Source of the DNA: an uncultured Eubacterium sp.
Lineage (GTDB): Bacteria; Bacillota; Clostridia; Lachnospirales; Lachnospiraceae
Reading direction: 5' to 3'
Length of the DNA: 39,134 bases
Assembly: GCA_947089855.1 (NCBI GenBank)
Contig: CAMUML010000040.1
Span: forward strand, 1 to 39,134
A model generated the notes under the pieces. It was not told the DNA's origin, searched no databases, and saw only the letters and a program-made list of their open reading frames with translations. A program made the position numbers and the translations under genes. Numbering within the stretch: position 1 is the stretch's first letter; each line of letters begins with the position of its first letter. Positions 32,714 to 39,134 of this stretch are shown piece by piece.

Positions 32714-32757
32714 CTGGTTCTCCCCGTTTCTCTTCCTTAGAAAGATGCTTGCCGTAT

Positions 32758-34422
32758 TCAGGCATGCTCCAAGCTCCTGTTCATTGCCGTTACCAATGCA
32801 TCGATAGAAGCCCGCAGTATATCCGGATCAATCCCAATGCCAAAATACAGGTTGTTGTCCTCCCCTTTTATTCCGACATATGCGATTGCATTGGAATCGG
32901 AACCGTCTTCCAACGCATGTTCCTCATAGCAGACAATCTGGCACGGCTTTTCAAAAAACTCCGCAAACGTATTGCTGACTGCATTCAGCCGGCCGTTGCC
33001 GGTAGACTCTACCAGATTTTTCTTTCCATCTTTAATAATATTTACCGTCCCTGTAATCCCGTCTTCCTGGCGGAAATGGCAGCCTTTTACCTGGAATACC
33101 GGCGTATAATCCTGATAACGGCTGGTAAAAATATCATAAATTTCCTGCGGCGAAAGCTCTGCATGTGCCTTGTCGGAAACATGCTTGACGGCATAGCCCA
33201 AATCCTCGCGCATTTTATAAGGTATCTTTAAGCCAAAATTCTGTTCCAGCACATACGCAACGCCGCCTTTGCCGGACTGGCTGTTAATACGTATCACGTC
33301 GCTGTCATAGGTGCGGCCGACATCTTCTGGGTTGATCGGCAGATACGGCACCGTCCAGCTATGCAGTTCCCGCTCCTTGCGGTACTTCATCCCTTTAGCG
33401 ATCGCATCCTGATGGGAACCGGAAAACGCCGCAAATACAAGCTTGCCGCAGTATGGATGGCGCATATGGATGTCCATCTGCGTCAGCCGTTCATATACTT
33501 CTGCGATATGCGGCATATCCGATAAGTCCAGCTGCGGGTCCACACCCTGCGCATACATATTCATAGCCAGCACCACAATATCAACGTTGCCGGTACGTTC
33601 CCCATTTCCAAACAAAGTACCTTCAATGCGGTCTGCGCCTGCCAAAAGCCCCATTTCCGCATCGCTAACGCCGCAGCCCCTGTCATTGTGCGGATGTAGG
33701 GATAAGATCACGGCATCCCTGCAATGCAGATGCTTGCTGACGTATTCAATCTGGCTCGCAAATACATGCGGCATGGACATTTCCACCGTCGCTGGAATAT
33801 TAATATACACTTTATGTTCCGGCACCGGCTCCCATATATCAATGACCGCATTGCACACATCTACTGCATACTCTACCTCTGTCCCGGTAAAACTTTCCGG
33901 GCTATATTCAAAAGAAATATTGCCGCCTGCATCTGCTGCCAGCTCTTTTAACAGCTGTGCGCCTTCTATGGCAATCTGCTTGATCTCTTCCTGGTTTTTG
34001 CCGAACACCTGCTCCCGCTGTGCCAGCGAAGTGGAATTATATACATGTACGATGACATTCGGCGCACCTTTAACCGCTTCAAATGTTTTACGTATAATAT
34101 GCTCCCGTGCCTGCGTCAAAACCTGGATGGTAACGTCCTGCGGGATCATGCCTTTATCAATCAATGTACGCACAAGCTCGTATTCGGTTTCGGAAGCTGC
34201 CGGGAAACCGACTTCAATCTCCTTAAACCCCAGCTGCACCAGCAGGTTAAAAAACTCCAGCTTCTCCTGCAGGTTCATTGGCTCGATTAAAGCCTGGTTG
34301 CCGTCGCGTAAATCTACGCTGCACCAAATTGGCGCTTTGTCCACATATTCTTTCTTTGCCCATTCCAGGCATGTTTCTGGCGGCATAAAATAATTTCTCT
34401 GATACTGCTTGTAGTCAAACAT
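32758..34422 (-). CDS. leuA: 2-isopropylmalate synthase (long type)
   Basis: This enzyme condenses acetyl-CoA with 2-oxoisovalerate, the first step of leucine synthesis. The 554-residue protein belongs to the long leuA branch. It starts with YQRNYFMPPETCLEW, has the catalytic barrel with SVDLRDGNQAL (about 36-46), EIEVGFPAASETE and LSLHPHNDRGCGVSDAE (metal-binding HxH, about 238-254). The leucine-sensing C-terminal domain (about 420-554) is present. The ATG at 34422 has GGGAGG 8 nt upstream. No T-box is visible in the 170 bp between proC and leuA. leuB, leuC and leuD are not adjacent. Confidence 0.94.
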   Translation of the reverse strand: MFDYKQYQRNYFMPPETCLEWAKKEYVDKAPIWCSVDLRDGNQALIEPMNLQEKLEFFNLLVQLGFKEIEVGFPAASETEYELVRTLIDKGMIPQDVTIQVLTQAREHIIRKTFEAVKGAPNVIVHVYNSTSLAQREQVFGKNQEEIKQIAIEGAQLLKELAADAGGNISFEYSPESFTGTEVEYAVDVCNAVIDIWEPVPEHKVYINIPATVEMSMPHVFASQIEYVSKHLHCRDAVILSLHPHNDRGCGVSDAEMGLLAGADRIEGTLFGNGERTGNVDIVVLAMNMYAQGVDPQLDLSDMPHIAEVYERLTQMDIHMRHPYCGKLVFAAFSGSHQDAIAKGMKYRKERELHSWTVPYLPINPEDVGRTYDSDVIRINSQSGKGGVAYVLEQNFGLKIPYKMREDLGYAVKHVSDKAHAELSPQEIYDIFTSRYQDYTPVFQVKGCHFRQEDGITGTVNIIKDGKKNLVESTGNGRLNAVSNTFAEFFEKPCQIVCYEEHALEDGSDSNAIAYVGIKGEDNNLYFGIGIDPDILRASIDALVTAMNRSLEHA

Positions 34423-34511
34423 CTTACTATCCTCCCAAAATTTAATCCTGCCCTTGCCACTGGGCTGCATATGGCTGCCCTCTGTTGCCCGCCAAGCATT
34501 CAGTACGTCTG

Positions 34512-34540
34512 ATTATAACCGATATTGCGCCATTTGAAAA
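34512..34540 (-). promoter_or_regulatory. Candidate promoter of leuA
   Basis: On the minus strand TTTTCA (34535-34540) and a perfect TATAAT (34512-34517) are 17 bp apart in the proC-leuA gap. The -35 hexamer is poor, so regulation by an activator, or read-through from proC, is possible. Confidence 0.45.
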
Positions 34541-34593
34541 GAGGGTGCGTTATCTTTTTAAGCAGTTGCCCGTGCTGTGCATCCAACGCTCCC

Positions 34594-35382
34594 TTAAACT
34601 GCCTTGTGTGCACAGGCTTTCATTGCCTCAAAAACAGCGCTGCGCATCCCTTTCTCCTCCAAAACACGCACTGCCTCGATCGTCGTGCCCCCTGGGGAAC
34701 ATACCATATCTTTAAGCACGCCAGGGTGCAGCCCCGTTTCAAGCACCATTTTGGCACTGCCAAGCACTGCCTGGGCCGCAAATTGATATGCTTTTGCCCG
34801 TGGCATACCGTCTGCAACCGCTGCATCCGCCATTGCTTCAATAAATAGAAACACATAGGCCGGTGAACTGCCGCTAACAGCGGTTACGGCATCCATCATC
34901 GGCTCCTCCACTTCCTCTGCGCGGCCAAAACAGCCGCACATTTTTGCAACCCAGCCTTTTTCTGCTTCGGTTACCTGCCCATTGGCGCAATAAGCCGTCA
35001 TTCCCTCTTTTACCATTGCCGGCGTATTTGGCATGGCACGCACCAATTTAACCGGTTTTCCAAATGCCTGTGAAAGCTGCCCCAAGGTCCAGCCTGGTGC
35101 AATGGACACCATTACCTGGCCTTCCTGTACCGTATCTTTGATTTCTTCTATGACTGCCTGGTAATATTGCGGCTTAACTGCCAGCACAATTATATCCGCA
35201 AATTCTGTAGTTTCCTGATTGGTTCCAGCCAGGCGGATCTGCAGTTCATCCCGGATCTTATTTTTGGTTTGGATACTTTTTGCCGAAGCAGCCAGGTCTT
35301 CTGCCGCCCATTCCCCTGATTCCAGTATTCCTTTAATCATAGCGGTAGCCATATTTCCGCATCCAATAAATCCAATCTTCAT
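34594..35382 (-). CDS. proC: Pyrroline-5-carboxylate reductase
   Basis: This enzyme reduces pyrroline-5-carboxylate to proline, the last step of proline synthesis. The 262-residue protein opens with the Rossmann motif IGFIGCGNMATAMIKG. It has VLAVKPQYY (about 70-78), RAMPNTPAMVKEGMTAY (about 116-132) and the C-terminal signature MVCSPGGTTIEAVRVLEEKGMRSAV (about 227-251). The start at 35382 has CAGGAG 6 nt upstream. An earlier ATG (35409) has GGAGG 14 nt away and is less likely. proA and proB are not in the window. Confidence 0.95.
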   Translation of the reverse strand: MKIGFIGCGNMATAMIKGILESGEWAAEDLAASAKSIQTKNKIRDELQIRLAGTNQETTEFADIIVLAVKPQYYQAVIEEIKDTVQEGQVMVSIAPGWTLGQLSQAFGKPVKLVRAMPNTPAMVKEGMTAYCANGQVTEAEKGWVAKMCGCFGRAEEVEEPMMDAVTAVSGSSPAYVFLFIEAMADAAVADGMPRAKAYQFAAQAVLGSAKMVLETGLHPGVLKDMVCSPGGTTIEAVRVLEEKGMRSAVFEAMKACAHKAV

Positions 35383-35420
35383 TTTTTCTCCTGCCATTTC
35401 TTTTTTCATTTTAATTTTAT

Positions 35421-35449
35421 TTGCCTCCAAAAAGATTTTGTTTTATAAT
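35421..35449 (+). promoter_or_regulatory. Promoter of the CmpB-type/HD gene pair
   Basis: TTGCCT (35421-35426) and TATAAT (35444-35449) are 17 bp apart on the plus strand, about 60 bp before the membrane-protein ATG. It lies in the short region divergent from proC. Confidence 0.65.
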
Positions 35450-35507
35450 GCTTTTCGTAGATAACCAATTTTTTATAAAATATCCACACAGCCGGAGGAC
35501 TTGGTCC

Positions 35508-36383
35508 ATGTATATTTCAACATTATTTATATGGTTTATTTGCTACAGTATGCTTGGTTGGATCTTTGAAACCCTTTACTGCAGCATCAAGGGCTTAAAA
35601 TGGGACAACCGTGGTATGCTGATTGGCCCATACTGCCCAATTTACGGGGTCGGCGCAGTGTTGGACGTCCTGCTCTGCAGCGGTATGGATGATTATAAGT
35701 CCGTTTTTTTTGCCTGCATGCTTGGCTCGGCCGTAATTGAATATGGGACATCCTATGCAACGGAACGGCTGTTCCATGCTGTCTGGTGGGACTACAGCAA
35801 ACTGCCGTTTAACCTGCATGGCCGTATCTGCCTTTCTTGCTCGGTTAGCTTTGGCGCTGCGGGCATTATCGTCCTATACGGAATCCACCCCTATATCGAA
35901 CAGCTGACCGCCCCAATTCCACTCCCGGTACAGGAACTGGCTTCGCTGCTTTTGATGGCCGTTTTTGCAGCCGACTGCACACTGACAGCAGATTCGTTGG
36001 CACAGATCAATGTCAAGCTGGAAGCTACGATAACAGCCATTGACTCGCAAATATCAGAAAAATACAATACTTGGATAGAAACTGCCAAACACAACCTTTC
36101 CGAAGGGCTAGGCACGATAAAAGGCAAGATCTCACTGGAAGAATACCGCAAGCACAGGGCTAATGAAGAGGTGAAAAAAACCGTTTCCACACTAAGCTGG
36201 CTGCAGGCAAGGGCGCTGCGTTCTTCGGTATCGTTCCCACGTTCTGCCTACAGTGAGATTGGAAGCTTGATGAAACACGCACTTTCGTTCCACAAAAAGA
36301 AAACGCCAGGCAAAAAGGGCACTGGCAAAAAATACCGTAACGAAAGCAGCCGCAGCACAATACAGCCAAAAGAAGATCTATAA
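35508..36383 (+). CDS. Putative ABC-transporter permease of the CmpB type (membrane protein)
   Basis: This 291-residue protein has about five membrane segments in the first 170 residues. The motif LGWIFETLYCSIKGLKWDNRGMLIGPYCPIYG (about 15-46) is the signature of this family, called a putative ABC permease although no ATPase is known to partner it. The C-terminal third is soluble, charged and partly helical (about 200-290), with a lysine-rich end. The ATG at 35508 has GGAGG 9 nt upstream; the longer frame has none. It precedes an HD-domain gene by 42 bp on the same strand. Confidence 0.82.
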   Translation: MYISTLFIWFICYSMLGWIFETLYCSIKGLKWDNRGMLIGPYCPIYGVGAVLDVLLCSGMDDYKSVFFACMLGSAVIEYGTSYATERLFHAVWWDYSKLPFNLHGRICLSCSVSFGAAGIIVLYGIHPYIEQLTAPIPLPVQELASLLLMAVFAADCTLTADSLAQINVKLEATITAIDSQISEKYNTWIETAKHNLSEGLGTIKGKISLEEYRKHRANEEVKKTVSTLSWLQARALRSSVSFPRSAYSEIGSLMKHALSFHKKKTPGKKGTGKKYRNESSRSTIQPKEDL

Positions 36384-36425
36384 CAACGATCAAACAATAC
36401 CAGATACAGAAAGGGGCCACCGGCT

Positions 36426-36923
36426 ATGAAACATCCAAACAAACGTTTTTACAAACTATCCAAAAATGAGCAGGCTGAAATTGCCGCCCTGCTGCATGGG
36501 CTGACTGGCACAAAAGAAGCTGCACAGATGAAACAGTATATCCAGCACGGGCAAATTTCTACCTTCGACCATGTTATAAGCGTTGTCCGCCTTAGCTTCC
36601 TGCTCAACCGCAGGCTGCGCCTGGGCGCCCCGGAACCGGAACTGGTACGTGGTGCGTTCCTGCACGATTTCTATTTATACGACTGGCATGAAAACGGTTA
36701 TCCAGGCCGCCTGCATGGGCTGCACCATCCTTCTATCGCATTAAAAAAAGCCGCACGGCGGTATCGGCTGACCCCTATGGAAAAGAATATCATCAAAAGC
36801 CATATGTGGCCGCTGACACTATTTTCTGTCCCGAAATGCCGTGCTGCCTTTATTGTATGCCTAGCAGATAAAATCTGCTCCACTTATGAAACCATTGTAC
36901 GGACGAAAAGCTTTGCCGTATAG
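36426..36923 (+). CDS. HD-domain phosphohydrolase-like protein
   Basis: This 165-residue protein contains a full HD metal-binding signature: H49 (TFDHVISV), H80-D81 (AFLHDFYLYDWHE) and D148 (CLADKI). Extra histidines (H100, H101, H126) could be second-metal ligands. The HD family hydrolyses nucleotide or phosphate esters; the substrate is unknown. AAAGGGG precedes the ATG. It is co-directional with the CmpB-type gene and ends 5 bp before the convergent DUF6465-like gene. Confidence 0.85.
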   Translation: MKHPNKRFYKLSKNEQAEIAALLHGLTGTKEAAQMKQYIQHGQISTFDHVISVVRLSFLLNRRLRLGAPEPELVRGAFLHDFYLYDWHENGYPGRLHGLHHPSIALKKAARRYRLTPMEKNIIKSHMWPLTLFSVPKCRAAFIVCLADKICSTYETIVRTKSFAV

Positions 36924-36928
36924 CGGAT

Positions 36929-37399
36929 TTACGCAAACATGGATACTGACCCTGTATGCCGCCCATTTATCACATAAAATGCCGTTTCATGTTCCTGCCG
37001 CACATAAATTTCAACTTCCTGCAATGATTTTTCCGAATGCACACTTGAATATTTTTTGAAGATCCGGTCAATAATGCTGTCACAGTCGCACTGGCGCCCG
37101 CGGTATTCAAAAATAAGCCTGCGCTCCACCTCGCTGTACCAGGTTATTTCACCGCTCAGTTCGCTGCTGCTGCAAATATCACGGTCAGAATCCCACAAAT
37201 TCACATATGACTCTAACCGTTTGTCGGCCACGTAATACGCCCTGCCATCCTCTGGCTTGACATAAACTTCCAACCTCCGTATTGGCTCAGATGTTCTGGC
37301 GCACCCATCACGGAAAGCCTTTTCGACTAGCCTTGTCAAGTTGATTTCTTTTTCATAATACTGCAAGTATATGCGGAGCGTTACATCTGAATTTACCAT
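36929..37399 (-). CDS. DUF6465-like protein with an internal duplication
   Basis: This 156-residue soluble protein carries two similar modules. RRLEVYVKPEDGRAYYVADKRLESYVNLW (about 41-69) and QEVEIYVRQEHETAFYVINGRHTGSVSMF (about 127-155) align end to end. The C-terminal one resembles the DUF6465 ending. The function is unknown. Of the two ATGs near the start, the one at 37399 has the better spacing from AGGGGGA; the one at 37405 abuts it. It is convergent with the HD gene and has a promoter-like AT-rich upstream region without a clear -35. Confidence 0.6.
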   Translation of the reverse strand: MVNSDVTLRIYLQYYEKEINLTRLVEKAFRDGCARTSEPIRRLEVYVKPEDGRAYYVADKRLESYVNLWDSDRDICSSSELSGEITWYSEVERRLIFEYRGRQCDCDSIIDRIFKKYSSVHSEKSLQEVEIYVRQEHETAFYVINGRHTGSVSMFA

Positions 37400-37619
37400 A
37401 ACCATTCCCCCTGTCTATCCATTTTGGTTCCGCCAGCTTCTATAAATTATATTTTAGTACATTTCCCTAAATTTGTACACCCAATTTCCGCATTTTTTTA
37501 ACGAATCCATCTTTTTTTTACAAGATAGGCGAAAACATGTCGCATCTCATTTGCGATGGAAGCCAGCCGGCCACCCTATAAAATCCCATAAAAAAACCGC
37601 TCATTTCTCACAGAAAGTA

Positions 37620-37647
37620 TTGACTTTTTTTTTGAGAGTGATAAACT
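37620..37647 (+). promoter_or_regulatory. Candidate promoter of the ArsB/NhaD-type gene
   Basis: TTGACT (37620-37625) and TAAACT (37642-37647) are 16 bp apart on the plus strand, about 75 bp before the ATG. The 324-bp intergenic region 37400-37723 otherwise holds a T-rich tract and a small CGCA...TGCG hairpin (37541-37555); I recognise no riboswitch in it. Confidence 0.5.
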
Positions 37648-37723
37648 TTCTTTGAATTTCATAAATATTTTATCAATCGTTTATGTACATTTTATTTTTA
37701 ATGGGATCAGGAGGGACTTATTT

Positions 37724-39082
37724 ATGTTACTCGCACAAATCTTGGCAGGCGCCATTTTTATTGCTATGTTCATTTTAATTGTCCTTGATAAGATTGAACG
37801 GCATTATGTCACGCTCGCCTGCGGTGTGTTAACGCTAGTTGTTGTGTTTGGTATTGTAATGCACAGCCCTGCCGCTATTATGGAAACGTTGAATGTACGC
37901 AGTATCTTTACGTTGGATTTCTGGTATGCGGCCAGTGAATCTTCCGAATCATCCAGCGGCATCAACTGGGCTACCATTATCTTTATTGCGGGCATGATGG
38001 TTATGGTGGAAGGCATGGCCAAAGCCGGGTTTTTCCGCTGGCTTTGCATGCGGCTTGCAAAAATGGTAAACTATAAGCCAATCCGGTTATTTGTTGCTTT
38101 TATGCTGATGTCGTCTATCCTTGCTATGTTTATCGACAGCATAACGGTTATCCTGTTTTTGGCAGCGGTTACGATTGAGCTTGCAAAACTGCTGCATTTT
38201 AATCCGGTGCCGATGATTTTATCTGAAATTTTCTGTGCGAACTTGGGCGGTTCTGCAACCATGTGCGGCGACCCGCCAAACATTATAATCGGTACCTCAT
38301 TGGGATATTCATTTAGTGACTTTTTGACAAATACCGGGCTTATGGCTGCAGTCAGCCTCGTCCTCGTCATCCTTTATTTTTTCTTTGTATTCCGCAAAGA
38401 ACTGGAACAGGCAGAGGCTGTAGCCATTAACCCTAGCACATTGCCGGATCCAAAAGATGCGATTGCCGACAAAAAGGAATTTACCATCAGCTGCATTATT
38501 TTTGCCTGTGCGATTATTATGCTTATAACGCATGCACAGACAGGGCTTACGGTAGCGTTTATCGGGGCTGTTATTTCGGTAGTAACATTAATTACTTCCG
38601 GCAAATATACATTAGAACTATTATCCAAAGTAGACTATAAAACACTGGTATTTTTTATCGGCTTATTTATGGTAGTCGGTGGGCTGGAACAGACCGGCAT
38701 CCTGGAGATCATTGCCGGATATATCGGGGAAGCCAGCCACGGAAACTTAAAACTGATGGTAGCCATTATTATTTGGGTATCTGCTATTGCAAGTGCATTT
38801 GTAGATAACATCCCGTTTGCCGCAACGATGATACCAGTAATCAAAAGCCTGGCCGCTTCACAGGGCGTAAACCTGGAAACACTTGCCTGGGCGCTTTCTA
38901 TGGGGACTGACATCGGCGGAAGCGGCACCCCGATCGGTGCATCTGCGAATGTAGTAGGCACTTCCGTAGCAGCCAGAAATGGTTATATTATCGGATGGGG
39001 GAAATATTGTAAATCAGCCGCCCCTGCAACGATCATTGTTGTTGCAGTTTCGATGGTGATTATCTTTATCCGGTATTGTTAA
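37724..39082 (+). CDS. ArsB/NhaD-type ion transporter (SLC13/Na+:H+ antiporter superfamily)
   Basis: This 452-residue protein has about eleven membrane segments in two inverted halves. Family motifs are ILAMFIDSITVILFLAAVTIEL (about 130-151), LGGSATMCGDPPNIIIGTSLG (about 177-197), SAFVDNIPFAATMIPV (about 366-381) and IGGSGTPIGASANVVG (about 405-420). The paired D-N and G-x-P motifs place it in the ArsB/NhaD/citrate group; whether it moves Na+, arsenite or a dicarboxylate cannot be decided. The ATG at 37724 has AGGAGGG 9 nt upstream. No arsR or arsenate-reductase gene is nearby, which makes an ion antiporter more likely. Confidence 0.88.
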   Translation: MLLAQILAGAIFIAMFILIVLDKIERHYVTLACGVLTLVVVFGIVMHSPAAIMETLNVRSIFTLDFWYAASESSESSSGINWATIIFIAGMMVMVEGMAKAGFFRWLCMRLAKMVNYKPIRLFVAFMLMSSILAMFIDSITVILFLAAVTIELAKLLHFNPVPMILSEIFCANLGGSATMCGDPPNIIIGTSLGYSFSDFLTNTGLMAAVSLVLVILYFFFVFRKELEQAEAVAINPSTLPDPKDAIADKKEFTISCIIFACAIIMLITHAQTGLTVAFIGAVISVVTLITSGKYTLELLSKVDYKTLVFFIGLFMVVGGLEQTGILEIIAGYIGEASHGNLKLMVAIIIWVSAIASAFVDNIPFAATMIPVIKSLAASQGVNLETLAWALSMGTDIGGSGTPIGASANVVGTSVAARNGYIIGWGKYCKSAAPATIIVVAVSMVIIFIRYC

Positions 39083-39134
39083 ACACGACTTTACAACTTT
39101 TATAAATGATACCCTTGCCGCTGAATTAGCTGTT

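Noticed and set aside
32568-32765. 65-residue minus-strand open frame across the end of leuA
   Set aside because: It starts inside the last codons of leuA without a binding site, while the overlapping TTG-started membrane protein has one and a plausible membrane pattern.
34423-34593. T-box or leucine attenuator before leuA
   Set aside because: No T-box consensus, specifier stem or terminator is visible in the 170-bp gap.
37555-37576. Third copy of the GGTGGGCTGG repeat (reverse orientation, GGAAGCCAGCC...)
   Set aside because: The match is only about a dozen bases with an interruption, which can arise by chance.
37500-37610. Riboswitch (sodium, lithium or c-di-GMP) in front of the ArsB/NhaD-type gene
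   Set aside because: Small hairpins exist, but I could not match any conserved core, and the best promoter lies downstream of them.

Overview
The window reads as chromosomal DNA of a low-to-mid GC, Gram-positive, spore-former-type Clostridia, most likely a Lachnospiraceae gut bacterium. The reasons are strong AGGAGG-type ribosome binding sites, consensus sigma-A promoters, an RF2 gene with the classical in-frame UGA, and family-typical small proteins (DUF4250, DUF6465-like, DUF975, YjfB, an ammonium transporter fused to P-II). I see no insertion sequence, prophage, CRISPR array or rRNA. The species cannot be named from the sequence.

Left part (1-7.7 kb): a truncated tRNA-Ser(GGA) and a complete tRNA-Ser(UGA) behind a good promoter, then a nested-hairpin intergenic element. 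A long minus-strand gene train follows. Read in transcription order it is: SprA-like metalloprotein, DUF975 membrane protein, YcxB-like protein, tsaE, tsaB, rimI, a small zinc-ribbon protein, a ribonuclease Z-type hydrolase, a membrane-anchored unknown, tsaD and ispD. The core is the t6A tRNA-modification set. At 7.8-11.2 kb lie two small membrane proteins with opposed promoters and the plus-strand gene tex.

Middle part (11.4-24.2 kb): minus-strand genes for a PucR/CdaR-type regulator, ftsE, ftsX, an S41 C-terminal processing peptidase, prfB (frameshifted) and hom. Farther right are a diverged TagA-like glycosyltransferase translationally coupled to a YitT-family protein. Next comes a 0.9 kb gene-free region carrying a dense, helically phased cluster of DnaA boxes and a 36-bp tandem repeat, but no dnaA. 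After it come a secreted SH3/NlpC-P60 cell-wall hydrolase, a YjfB-like small protein, cvfB and an acyl-ACP thioesterase.

Right part (24.3-39.1 kb): a compact plus-strand operon with its own consensus promoter and terminator encodes a membrane acyltransferase, an OmpR-type response regulator, its histidine kinase, an APS kinase and a PAPS-dependent sulfotransferase-like protein. The last four are joined by 4-bp ATGA overlaps. This looks like a two-component-controlled sulfation (and perhaps acylation) system for a surface or exported molecule, and is the most interesting gene set here. Next to it is amt-glnB (ammonium channel fused to P-II), whose short leader starts with an intrinsic terminator directly after the promoter and so probably works by attenuation. 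The remainder is DUF4250, rpe, a small membrane protein, leuA and proC, a CmpB-type membrane protein, an HD-domain protein, a duplicated DUF6465-like protein and an ArsB/NhaD-type ion transporter.
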